Assembly (NCBI GenBank): GCA_964575975.1
Contig: CAZNTU010000091.1
Coordinates: 1-21,305, forward strand
Source of the DNA: G963674505 sp964575975
GTDB lineage: Bacteria; Desulfobacterota; Desulfobacteria; Desulfobacterales; SKZT01
Reading direction: 5' to 3'
Length of the DNA stretch: 21,305 nt
Numbering within the stretch: position 1 is the stretch's first letter; each line of letters begins with the position of its first letter. This document shows, in pieces, positions 7,465 through 15,039 of the stretch. The notes beneath the pieces are model-generated. The model was not told the origin of the DNA, made no database searches, and worked only from the letters and a program-made list of their open reading frames with translations. Made by a program: the position numbers and the translations under genes.

Positions 7465-7779
7465 TTATTCAATATATTCTATTACCTCGCAAGATGGTCC
7501 GACTCGAGCCGTAGTGATCAGTTTTACGATTTTAACTTTGGCATTGATCGGAACTCCCTCGGTTCTGTATTTTTCCAAGGGATTCCTGAGTTCGAAGAAC
7601 TCGCCCTGATCGGTCACCAAGACGTAGGCCTCTCCGTCGTTGTCGATGACTTTCATCTTGCCGCTCAGGGTGAGTTCCTGGCCCTCCGTGTACTTGGGGG
7701 CTTCGGAGCCGCCGCACGATACCATGACGAGCAACATCCCAAACAATGCCGTCATCAACAAAACACCGCTTTTTTTCAT
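7465..7779 (-). CDS. Small lipoprotein with OB-fold-like domain (104 aa)
   Basis: A 104-residue protein with a lipoprotein signal: MKKSGVLLMTALFGMLLVMV then S-C22-GGS, so lipidation at C22 is expected. The mature part (about 82 residues) is beta-rich: QELTLSGKMKVIDNDGEAYV, LVTDQGEFFELRNPL, then NAKVKIVKLITTAR. That alternation of strands and the GK-V...G..Y.L resembles small OB-fold lipoproteins of the tRNA_anti-like/BOF type, but this is an impression. The frame is open to 7806, but ATG 7779 is selected by the AAAAGGAG immediately upstream. A promoter (7850-7878) and a terminator (7385-7415) make it a single-gene unit. No specific role can be given. Confidence 0.85.
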   Translation of the reverse strand: MKKSGVLLMTALFGMLLVMVSCGGSEAPKYTEGQELTLSGKMKVIDNDGEAYVLVTDQGEFFELRNPLEKYRTEGVPINAKVKIVKLITTARVGPSCEVIEYIE

Positions 7780-7849
7780 TCGATCTCCTTTTTGGTTAAT
7801 GGTCAAACAGGTTTGTCGAAACCGTTTTCATGATCGAAAAAACGATTTC

Positions 7850-7878
7850 ATATAATTGAAGCCGCAACGGATTGTCAA
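7850..7878 (-). promoter_or_regulatory. Sigma70-type promoter for the lipoprotein gene
   Basis: On the minus strand TTGACA (7878-7873), 17 bases, then TTATAT (7855-7850). The -35 is a perfect consensus. The predicted start near 7843 gives a leader of about 64 bases to the ATG at 7779. Confidence 0.5.
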
Positions 7879-7994
7879 GCATGTTCGATGGAGGGACACG
7901 CTTTTTCGGTTGTTTGGTTGGAGCATAGACGGCTTGATCGGTTTCGTGGGAATTGTTATTGTTATCCTCGTTCGTCCAAAGGAAGATAAAACTT

Positions 7995-9809
7995 ATGAAA
8001 AAATCCGACCGCGCCTTGAAATACGTGCCGACATCCAAAGAGGAAATGCGACGTCTCGGGTGGAACCGATTGGATGTCGTAATCGTCACGGGAGACGCCT
8101 ACTTGGATTCGCCGTACTCGGGAGCGGCCGTTATCGGCAGGGTTCTCGCGGACGCCGGTTATCGGGTCGGGATCGTTCCCCAGCCGGACGTCGATAAGGA
8201 AAACGACATCGCGAGCCTGGGCGAGCCCGAGCTGTTCTGGGGGGTGACGGGCGGATGCGTCGATTCCATGGTCGCGAACTACACGGCTTCGGGCAGGAAA
8301 CGCAAAAGCGACGATATGACCCCCGGCGGAAAGAATCTCAAGCGTCCCGACAGAGCCGTCGTCGTGTACGCCAATTTGATCCGGCGCTTCTTCAAAAACA
8401 CGAAACCCGTGGTACTGGGCGGCATCGAAGCCAGTCTGAGAAGAATCTCCCATTACGACGCCTGGTCCGATTCCGTCCGCAGATCCATTCTTTTCGACGC
8501 CAAGGCCGATTTTATAGTCTACGGCATGGGAGAAAGGGCGGTTTTGGAACTGGCGCGGGCTTTGCGCGAGGGCGACGATGTCGAGTCGATTCGCGGAATC
8601 TGTTGCATCGGAAAGGAACCGCCTTCGAAACCGTCGTGTTTCGACGGTCCCGACATACGGCTTCCGGACCATGCGGCGGTCGCGGGAAGCAAGGACGAAT
8701 TTTGCCGGATGTTCAAAACCTTCTACGAAAACGCGGATCACGTGACGGGGAAAAGGCTATTCCAGTTGCAGGACACTCGTTTCCTGGTTCAAAACCCCCC
8801 GCAGCCTCCGCCGTCGCCCAAGGAACTCGACCGGATATACGAGCTTCCCTTTACGAGGATGGTGCATCCTCGCCATGAAAAGGAAGGTCGCGTGAAAGCC
8901 ATAGACACCGTCGGCTTTTCCCTGACGACGCATCGGGGATGCTACGGCGAATGCCGCTTCTGCGCGATCGCGGTCCACCAGGGAAAGCACGTCGTTTCCA
9001 GGAGCAAGGAATCCATCTTGAGAGAAGCGAAAACTTTCCCGTCGCACCCCGACTTCAAGGGCGTCATATCAGACGTCGGCGGCCCCACCGCGAACATGTA
9101 CGGCATCGAGTGCGAATTGAAAGAAAAAAGGGGGGCTTGCAAGAACAAATCCTGCCTCTTTCCCGAAACATGCAAGCACCTGCCCGTAAACCATCGTTCG
9201 CAGATCGAATTGTTGAAAGCGTTGCAGGACATCGAAGGCGTCCGCAAAGTCTTCGTCGGCTCCGGCGTCCGTTACGATCTTGTTGCGGCGGACAGGACGG
9301 CCGGGACCGCGTACCTGGAAAACCTCGTGTCCGAACACGTTTCCGGACAGCTCAAGATCGCGCCCGAACACGTGGAGGAAAAGGTACTGGGACTCATGGG
9401 AAAGCCGGGAAGTGACGTGCTCGAAAACTTCGTCGGCATGTTCGAAAGAGCGAAGCGGCGGAAGGGGGCCAAGGTGTTTCTCACCTACTATCTGATGGCG
9501 GCGCATCCCGGCTGTACGCAGGCCGACATGGAAAGCCTCGGAAAATTCGCGTCGCGGGTCTTGCGGATATTTCCGGAACAAATCCAGATTTTCACCCCGA
9601 CCCCCTCCACCTTTTCCACCCTGATGTATTTCACGGAAAAGGACCCGTTCACCGGAGAAGGGATTTTCGTGGAAAAAAAGGTTGCCTTGAAGGAGAAGCA
9701 GAAGAAAGCGGTCGGAGAAAAAAGAGAAAGCAGGACCAGGCCGCTCAAAACGCCGAGAAAAAAAACGGTTTACAGCAGGAAACAGAATAATCGTAATTTG
9801 AAAAATTAA
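7995..9809 (+). CDS. YgiQ family radical SAM protein
   Basis: A 604-residue protein of the YgiQ (UPF0313) family. The N-terminal domain carries DVVIVTGDAYLDSPYSGAAV (27-46), GVTGGCVDSMVANYT (83-97) and VLGGIEASLRRISHYDAW (140-157). The radical SAM cluster motif is C316-YGE-C320-RF-C323. After that come SDVGGPTANMYG and a second cysteine-rich stretch GACKNKSCLFPETCKH, both typical of YgiQ. The last 40 residues are a Lys/Arg tail. The [4Fe-4S] cluster reductively cleaves SAM; the substrate of YgiQ proteins is not known. ATG 7995 (MKKSDRALKYVPTS) is chosen over 7953 because AGGAAG precedes it by about 10 bases and homologues start there. It is divergent from the lipoprotein gene. Confidence 0.93.
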   Translation: MKKSDRALKYVPTSKEEMRRLGWNRLDVVIVTGDAYLDSPYSGAAVIGRVLADAGYRVGIVPQPDVDKENDIASLGEPELFWGVTGGCVDSMVANYTASGRKRKSDDMTPGGKNLKRPDRAVVVYANLIRRFFKNTKPVVLGGIEASLRRISHYDAWSDSVRRSILFDAKADFIVYGMGERAVLELARALREGDDVESIRGICCIGKEPPSKPSCFDGPDIRLPDHAAVAGSKDEFCRMFKTFYENADHVTGKRLFQLQDTRFLVQNPPQPPPSPKELDRIYELPFTRMVHPRHEKEGRVKAIDTVGFSLTTHRGCYGECRFCAIAVHQGKHVVSRSKESILREAKTFPSHPDFKGVISDVGGPTANMYGIECELKEKRGACKNKSCLFPETCKHLPVNHRSQIELLKALQDIEGVRKVFVGSGVRYDLVAADRTAGTAYLENLVSEHVSGQLKIAPEHVEEKVLGLMGKPGSDVLENFVGMFERAKRRKGAKVFLTYYLMAAHPGCTQADMESLGKFASRVLRIFPEQIQIFTPTPSTFSTLMYFTEKDPFTGEGIFVEKKVALKEKQKKAVGEKRESRTRPLKTPRKKTVYSRKQNNRNLKN

Positions 9810-9811
9810 AA

Positions 9812-9848
9812 ACTATAATAGCCATTCACTCTTGCCGAATATTATAGT
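9812..9848. repeat. Inverted repeat ACTATAATA / TATTATAGT
   Basis: A perfect 9-bp inverted repeat (9812-9820 and 9840-9848) with a 19-base spacer, immediately after the YgiQ stop and about 195 bases before the methylase gene. It has no U-run after the second arm, so it is not a typical terminator. It may be an operator or may mark the left edge of the inserted cassette. The rest of 9849-10042 holds only the promoter described separately. Confidence 0.45.
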
Positions 9849-10004
9849 CCGATTTCGGGTGTGCTAAGGATCGGAAGGAGCGCCAACGTAAGATTCCTCC
9901 AAAGAGATTTGTCGGCATCGCCTGAATTCAATTGAAAAGATCGTATTTATTGGATAATGTTCATTCATTGCTATTTTGAAATAAATGGATTAGCGGTTTT
10001 TAAT

Positions 10005-10023
10005 GATATAATCGATATCGATG
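10005..10023 (+). promoter_or_regulatory. Extended -10 promoter overlapping a 12-bp palindrome
   Basis: TGATATAAT (10005-10013) is a perfect extended -10. No good -35 is present at 16-18 bases. The -10 runs into the palindrome ATCGATATCGAT (10012-10023), so a dimeric repressor or the cassette's own methylase/ParB protein could bind across the start site. It lies 20 bases before the methylase ATG. Confidence 0.45.
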
Positions 10024-10042
10024 TTCCAAGAAAGGCGTTTGA

Positions 10043-10939
10043 ATGAGACATTTAAGTCCATTGCGATATCCGGGAGGCAAAGGTGCGATTTCGAGTTTTC
10101 TGGAAGATCTCGTCGATCTGAACGATTTGCGAGGTTGTCGTTATTACGAGCCTTTTGCCGGTGGCGCGGGCGCGGCGTTGGCGCTTCTTCAAGGGAATGT
10201 GGTTTCCGAGATATGGATAAACGATGCGGACGCCAGGGTATATGCCTTTTGGCAATCGGTACTTGCGCACAGCGAAATTTTTGCGGATCGTATTTTAAAT
10301 GTCCCGCTGAACATTGAAGAATGGAAAAAACAACAGGCTGTTTGCGATAACCCTTCCAATCACGGCATTTTCGATGTTGGATTTTCCGCGTTCTACATGA
10401 ATCGCTGCAATCGAAGCGGGGTTTTGAGCGGAGCAGGGCCTATTGGCGGCTATAAGCAAGACGGCAAATGGCGGTTGGACGTTCGGTTCAATCGCGAAGC
10501 GCTTGCGGAAAAAATTTTGCACATAGGGAAATTGCGCGAAAGAATACATGTTTTCGGAATGGATGCAATTCGATTCCTGTCGGAAAAATTGCCGCATGGA
10601 ATTGGACGAGCCAACGTCTTCATATATCTTGATCCGCCTTACGTGAAGAAAGGACAGCGTCTTTACCTGAATGCGTACGAGAAGACGGATCATGCCTCGT
10701 TATCAAGGTATCTATTGCGCCAACAGGTATTAAAATGGATCGTTTCGTACGACGACAACGAGTTGGTACGTACGCTATATGGAAATTGCAGGCAGGTATT
10801 GCTTCCTATCCGTTATACGCTCCAAGAAAAACGAAACGCTTGCGAGTTGATCATCGCGCCTTGCACTGTAGCGTTGCCAACGGTATGCCGTTACGGCTCG
10901 AGTGAACATTTGCTTAAACCCGCAGTTCAAGGAGGATGA
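10043..10939 (+). CDS. D12-class DNA adenine-N6 methyltransferase (Dam/DpnM-like)
   Basis: A 298-residue enzyme that transfers a methyl group from SAM to N6 of adenine in a specific DNA site. Motifs in order: PLRYPGGKGA (6-15), the SAM-binding EPFAGGAGAAL (36-46), FYMNRCNRSGVLSGAGPIGG (117-136) as in D12 methylases, and the catalytic DPPY (197-200) followed by VKKGQRLY. D12-class members include Dam and DpnM, which often recognise GATC, but specificity here is not readable from sequence. AAAGG lies about 8 bases before the ATG. The stop codon (10937-10939) is one base from the start of the ParB-like gene, so the two are translationally coupled. By eye, codon use is AT-richer than in the flanking radical SAM genes, consistent with acquisition by transfer. 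Confidence 0.94.
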   Translation: MRHLSPLRYPGGKGAISSFLEDLVDLNDLRGCRYYEPFAGGAGAALALLQGNVVSEIWINDADARVYAFWQSVLAHSEIFADRILNVPLNIEEWKKQQAVCDNPSNHGIFDVGFSAFYMNRCNRSGVLSGAGPIGGYKQDGKWRLDVRFNREALAEKILHIGKLRERIHVFGMDAIRFLSEKLPHGIGRANVFIYLDPPYVKKGQRLYLNAYEKTDHASLSRYLLRQQVLKWIVSYDDNELVRTLYGNCRQVLLPIRYTLQEKRNACELIIAPCTVALPTVCRYGSSEHLLKPAVQGG

Positions 10940-10940
10940 G

Positions 10941-12035
10941 ATGAACAACGGGCAAAAAATGATTAGGCCGGAAGAATTGCATTTCGATCGCAAGAACCCC
11001 CGCATGGCGGAATATGGGATTTCCAAGGCGGAATCCGAGAATGAAATAATTGAAATTCTTTGGGATGCAATGGATGTGCGCGAGTTGGTCATGTCTATTT
11101 CGGCCAGCGGTTTTTTCAGTCACGAGAGGCTGATCGTGGCGGTCGAAGATCAAAAGAATATTGTAATCGAAGGCAACAGAAGACTTGCGGCAGTCAAGGT
11201 CCTGTTGCACCCGGAACTTCGGCAAGCTGGGTGGGAGATACCGGAGATTTCGGGGGACGTCAAAGCCTCGCTTCAAGAACTGCCTGTGACTGTATCGGAA
11301 AGAAAGGACGCTTGGCAGTATCTTGGGTTTAAGCATGTAAATGGACCGGCCAAGTGGACCAGTTATGCAAAAGCCAGATATATTTCGGATGTACGCAACA
11401 CATATGGTATCTCTTTGTCCGATATCGCCAGACAAATTGGGGATACGCATCGGACGGTGCAACGTCTCTATCGAGGATTGATGGTGATCGAACAAGCCGA
11501 ACGAGAGGGCGTTTACGATCGGGAGGACCGTTATCGTCAACGCTTGGCGTTCTCGCATTTGTACACGGGATTGGATTACGATGGAATCCGCGAATTTTTG
11601 TCTTTGCGGCAGGAAACAGAGGAGACCGTCAATCCTGTTCCGGCGGAAAAAATGCGGCAACTCGGGGAATTTTGCGTTTGGCTCTATGGCAGTAAAAAAG
11701 AAAAAAAGCCGCCTGTCGTTGAAACCCAAAATCCTCATCTCAGTCAATTGAACGAGGTTTTAAAAAACCCCGAAGCGATTGCCGCGCTGAGAGACGGTTC
11801 AAACATTGAAACCGCATTCGAGATAAGTCGTCCACCGATCGCTGTTTTCGAGGAAGCTCTTCTTAGGGCCAAACGCGAACTGACCCGAGCCAAAGCCAAT
11901 CTCGCCACGGGGTACGACGGTTCCGAAGGCTTGCTGCGGACAGCGGGTTCCGTTGCGACTATTGCCGATTCAATATACGAGGAAATGGATCGCATGCGAA
12001 ATCCTGAAAGGAAGGTTCGGTTGACGGAGGAATAA
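10941..12035 (+). CDS. ParB/Srx-fold domain protein with HTH
   Basis: A 364-residue protein. The N-terminal domain has the ParB arrangement: a strand (MIRPEELHFDRKNPRMAEYG), a helix ELVMSISASGFF (48-59), LIVAVEDQKNIVIEGNRRLA (64-83) containing the G-x-R-R-x-A nucleotide-binding box, then helix AAVKVLLHPEL. Residues 156-180 (GISLSDIARQIGDTHRTVQR...) form a helix-turn-helix as in ParB. The remaining 180 residues are helical with no known motif. Known proteins with this fold are CTP-dependent DNA clamps or nucleases. ATG 10941 is chosen because GGAGG (10931-10935) precedes it; it overlaps the end of the methylase unit by translational coupling. Being a middle gene between methylase and nuclease, it is probably a site-recognition or spreading subunit, not a plasmid partition protein: no parA is present. 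Confidence 0.88.
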   Translation: MNNGQKMIRPEELHFDRKNPRMAEYGISKAESENEIIEILWDAMDVRELVMSISASGFFSHERLIVAVEDQKNIVIEGNRRLAAVKVLLHPELRQAGWEIPEISGDVKASLQELPVTVSERKDAWQYLGFKHVNGPAKWTSYAKARYISDVRNTYGISLSDIARQIGDTHRTVQRLYRGLMVIEQAEREGVYDREDRYRQRLAFSHLYTGLDYDGIREFLSLRQETEETVNPVPAEKMRQLGEFCVWLYGSKKEKKPPVVETQNPHLSQLNEVLKNPEAIAALRDGSNIETAFEISRPPIAVFEEALLRAKRELTRAKANLATGYDGSEGLLRTAGSVATIADSIYEEMDRMRNPERKVRLTEE

Positions 12036-12039
12036 GTCG

Positions 12040-13005
12040 ATGTTCAAGCTGCCTGGCAAGCCGACACCGAAAGCGGAGATTTCGGAACTGGCGGACTACA
12101 TGGAGTTGCTTTGCTGGATTCGTGGACGTATATCTCGACGGGAAATGATGAGTTTTCTGAATATCATGGACGATAACCTTGACGACGATGGCGAGGGATA
12201 CGAAGGTTGCAAGGACGCGGACGAAAAAAACGGCAATCTGATGGACGAGACCCTGATTGAAATGGAGTTCCGTCAAGATGCATGCAATGGCGGGTATCCA
12301 TTCGGTCTTGACAAAACCGGAACGATATTGAGGAGGCTCCCGAATATCGAACAGACCGACCCTATGCTCGTTTACTTGTATCTGCTTGTGGCGACAAGAT
12401 TGAACATGAGGAAAGAAAAGGTGCAAGCCACTATCGACGGGGCATTGGCTATGGAAAAAGTCAGTGCCGCCGCTTTGCGCAAATATTTGGGAAAACGTTG
12501 CCGGTCGGAGGTTTTCGGAACGTCTTCGGGAGGGATTTTTAAAGACAGAATAGAACAACTTTGCAAAGCTCTTAAAGAACCTTCCGTATACTCCAATATA
12601 GACGGAAACGATGTTCCTGTTCATGCACAGGACGACAAATTGGATGTAGTCGCATGGCTTCCCTTTGTCAACCGATCACCAGGACAACTTATTATATTCG
12701 CCCAGTCCAAGACAGGTACCAGTTGGAGAGACAAAACGAAAGAGTTGTCGCCTGAAATTTTCCAAAAGAAATGGCTCAGCAAGCCTTTTCTAGTTGCTCC
12801 GATTCGTGCGTTTTGCGTTTCCGAATCAGTGGTTCGGAGTCAATGGAACAGCACTTGCGTAGAAACAGGATTATTGTTTGATCGTTGCCGTTTGATCGAA
12901 TGTTGCGACCAACTCGAGGAGGAAATCAGAATCCTGATATGCAACTGGGTTGTTGGGGCGAAAACTGTTGTCGAAGATTATTTGAACAATAGCAATATAC
13001 AATGA
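12040..13005 (+). CDS. Putative restriction nuclease, D...QxK (Mrr-like) motif
   Basis: A 321-residue protein with no family I recognise by name. The central part reads DDKLDVVAWLPFV (198-210) followed by GQLIIFAQSKTGTSW (215-229). This is the beta-hairpin core of PD-(D/E)xK nucleases, with D202 and Q222-S-K224 as in the Mrr-type D...QxK variant. The N-terminal 190 residues include an acidic linker (NIMDDNLDDDGEGYEG) and a helical segment ending in RSEVFGTSSGGIFKDRIEQL. The C-terminal part is helical with a cysteine-rich segment (CVETGLLFDRCRLIECCDQ). Translation is coupled to the ParB-like gene (4-base gap, GGAGG in its tail). Partnership with an adenine methylase makes a restriction role likely. 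Activity is inferred, not shown. Confidence 0.72.
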   Translation: MFKLPGKPTPKAEISELADYMELLCWIRGRISRREMMSFLNIMDDNLDDDGEGYEGCKDADEKNGNLMDETLIEMEFRQDACNGGYPFGLDKTGTILRRLPNIEQTDPMLVYLYLLVATRLNMRKEKVQATIDGALAMEKVSAAALRKYLGKRCRSEVFGTSSGGIFKDRIEQLCKALKEPSVYSNIDGNDVPVHAQDDKLDVVAWLPFVNRSPGQLIIFAQSKTGTSWRDKTKELSPEIFQKKWLSKPFLVAPIRAFCVSESVVRSQWNSTCVETGLLFDRCRLIECCDQLEEEIRILICNWVVGAKTVVEDYLNNSNIQ

Positions 13006-13014
13006 AAAACAATC

Positions 13015-14982
13015 ATGAACGTCGCCCTGATCTATCCTCCCACGTGCGATCCCACCGCGCCCTACATATCGGTCCCTCTTCTGACCGCCGTTTTGCGCAA
13101 GGAAGGCGTCGAAACGACGCCCATCGACGCCAACGTCGAAGCCTACGACCGCCTGCTTCGCAAATCCTCGTTGAAAAGCGCGGCCGACTCCGTGGTTCGG
13201 CGATTGAACGATCTTGAGCGAAAAAAATCCTTGGGCCACGAAGAGCAGCTTCTGTTGGGTCGCTTGCGGGAATTGGACGCCCTGGTCGAATGGGTCCCTG
13301 ACCATATCGACGAGGCGGTCGCCGTTCTAAGGGACAATACCGGAAAATCGTTTTTCGATCCTTTAGAATACGAAAAGGCAGTCTTCGCGGTCGAGGCCGG
13401 TCTCCGAATAATCAGTGCGGCGTTCGGGCGGCTGGAAATGGATTTCACTCGGTACCGCACCCCTTTTTCGCTTCTGTCGCCGGAACAGATCAGGAAGGAC
13501 GCCCGTCCGGAGAACAACCCGTTCCACGAATACTTCGCCAACGACCTCTGCGACCTGATAGTTTCGTCCGGGTCGGATATCGTGGGCGTCTCCATGGCTT
13601 TTCCCGGACAGGTTCAGCCCGGTTTCTCGCTCGCGTACCAAATCGCCGGAAAATTGCCCCAAGTTCGCATTGTCGCGGGGGGGCCCGCGCTTACCCAAAT
13701 GCTTGCCCGGCTGGATGCGGAAACCAAGCCGCAAGTGCTGGGGCCTTTTCACTCCGCCGTGTTGTACGAGGGCGAAAAGGCCCTGCTCGATATAGTCCGG
13801 ACAGTGGAAAGCGGAGGAGAGCCCCCGAAGATCGTCTACGGGGATACCGCCTCCGATTTGACGGAATTCCCTCCCCCCGATTTCGACGGGCTCCCGCTCG
13901 AAAAATACTTCTCCCCGGAACCCGTGCTTCCCTACGACGCCACCAGGGGATGCTATTGGGGAAAATGCGCGTTCTGCCAGTACGGGCTTGGGGAAAAAGG
14001 CGCCGCGACCTACAGAAGACGGCCGGTTGATCGGATAGCGTCCCATTTGAAGCAATTGAAGGAACAATGGAACTGCCGGCTGTTTTATCTCTCCCAGGAC
14101 GCTTTCGACCCGAAGACGGCGGGGAGGGTGTCCCGCGCGTTGCGGGAAGAACGAATCGAAATCAAGTGGGGCTCGGACATGCGCCCGGAAGCGGCGCTTG
14201 CTCCGGAATTCTGCCGCGAGCTGGCCGAAGGAGGCGCGCTGGCGCTCTCTCTTGGAATCGAATCGGCCGCCCCCCGCGTGCTGAAACTGATCGACAAGGG
14301 AATCGGGATCGAAACCATGCGGGAGGCGATAAAGAATCTCTTCGACGCCGGCATCGCGGCCGAGGCCATGTGCTTTACCGACTTTCCCACCGAAACCGCC
14401 GAGGAGGCCCGGGCGACCTTGGATTTCATCCACGGGATGCGAAAGCACCTGGCGCTTTTCATCTGCGGCCGTTTCGGACTTTGCGCCGGCTCTCTCGTCG
14501 CTCGTTATCCCGAAAAGTACGGTCTGGAAAACGTCCGCTCGTTGAAGGGAGACCAGTTGAAAAGCGGCCTGTTCTACGAGGAGACGAAGGAATCCAAAAG
14601 CGACGAGGAGCGAGAGGATATCGACCGACTAATCGACGAATTGTCGGACAAATGGCGACTCCGGGACTATCCCTGGGCGGGGGCGCTTTCGACGGCGCAC
14701 ACGCTTCTTTGGTACGACCGGCACGGTCCGGACGTTTTCAAACGCCTGGCCGGCATGAAGATTCGGTTCGAACCGCCTTCGAAACCCGCTTTTCCGCAGA
14801 GCCGCTTCGATGTCGAATGCGTCATGGAAATCGCCGAGGAAAACGAGGCGCGCATCTGGACGAAGTTGATTTACGGGAGGGGAGAGGTGGGTCCGGAAGT
14901 TTACCGCGAACTGGCGAGGGCGCTTCCGCGCCGGTTCGCGCGCGGGAAGAAGTCGAGAAAAAGGCGGAGGAAATCAAATTGA
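13015..14982 (+). CDS. Cobalamin-binding-type radical SAM protein
   Basis: A 655-residue protein. Residues 1-50 (MNVALIYPPTCDPTAPYISV...) and 180-265 (SDIVGVSMAFPG, VRIVAGGPALTQML) look like a split B12-binding-like Rossmann domain. The radical SAM motif is RGC313-YWGK-C318-AF-C321, a CX4CX2C form rather than CX3CX2C. Downstream IKWGSDMRPEAAL, ALSLGIESAAPRVLKLIDKG and GIAAEAMCFTDFPTET are the conserved barrel segments of B12-dependent radical SAM enzymes. The tail is Lys/Arg-rich (FARGKKSRKRRRKSN). Substrate unknown. No Shine-Dalgarno precedes the ATG, only 9 bases after the nuclease gene, which suggests that its native upstream region was replaced by the cassette. It converges on the TrkA-C gene. 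Confidence 0.88.
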   Translation: MNVALIYPPTCDPTAPYISVPLLTAVLRKEGVETTPIDANVEAYDRLLRKSSLKSAADSVVRRLNDLERKKSLGHEEQLLLGRLRELDALVEWVPDHIDEAVAVLRDNTGKSFFDPLEYEKAVFAVEAGLRIISAAFGRLEMDFTRYRTPFSLLSPEQIRKDARPENNPFHEYFANDLCDLIVSSGSDIVGVSMAFPGQVQPGFSLAYQIAGKLPQVRIVAGGPALTQMLARLDAETKPQVLGPFHSAVLYEGEKALLDIVRTVESGGEPPKIVYGDTASDLTEFPPPDFDGLPLEKYFSPEPVLPYDATRGCYWGKCAFCQYGLGEKGAATYRRRPVDRIASHLKQLKEQWNCRLFYLSQDAFDPKTAGRVSRALREERIEIKWGSDMRPEAALAPEFCRELAEGGALALSLGIESAAPRVLKLIDKGIGIETMREAIKNLFDAGIAAEAMCFTDFPTETAEEARATLDFIHGMRKHLALFICGRFGLCAGSLVARYPEKYGLENVRSLKGDQLKSGLFYEETKESKSDEEREDIDRLIDELSDKWRLRDYPWAGALSTAHTLLWYDRHGPDVFKRLAGMKIRFEPPSKPAFPQSRFDVECVMEIAEENEARIWTKLIYGRGEVGPEVYRELARALPRRFARGKKSRKRRRKSN

Positions 14983-15039
14983 CCGGGGGCTTGGGCATAA
15001 GGATAAGGATCTCTTTTACGATTTTTCCACCGTTTCTGG

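Noticed and set aside
13363..14448. 361-codon leftward frame opposite the B12 radical SAM gene
   Set aside because: Shadow: Arg/Gly/Pro-rich product and the plus strand carries an unmistakable CX4CX2C enzyme.
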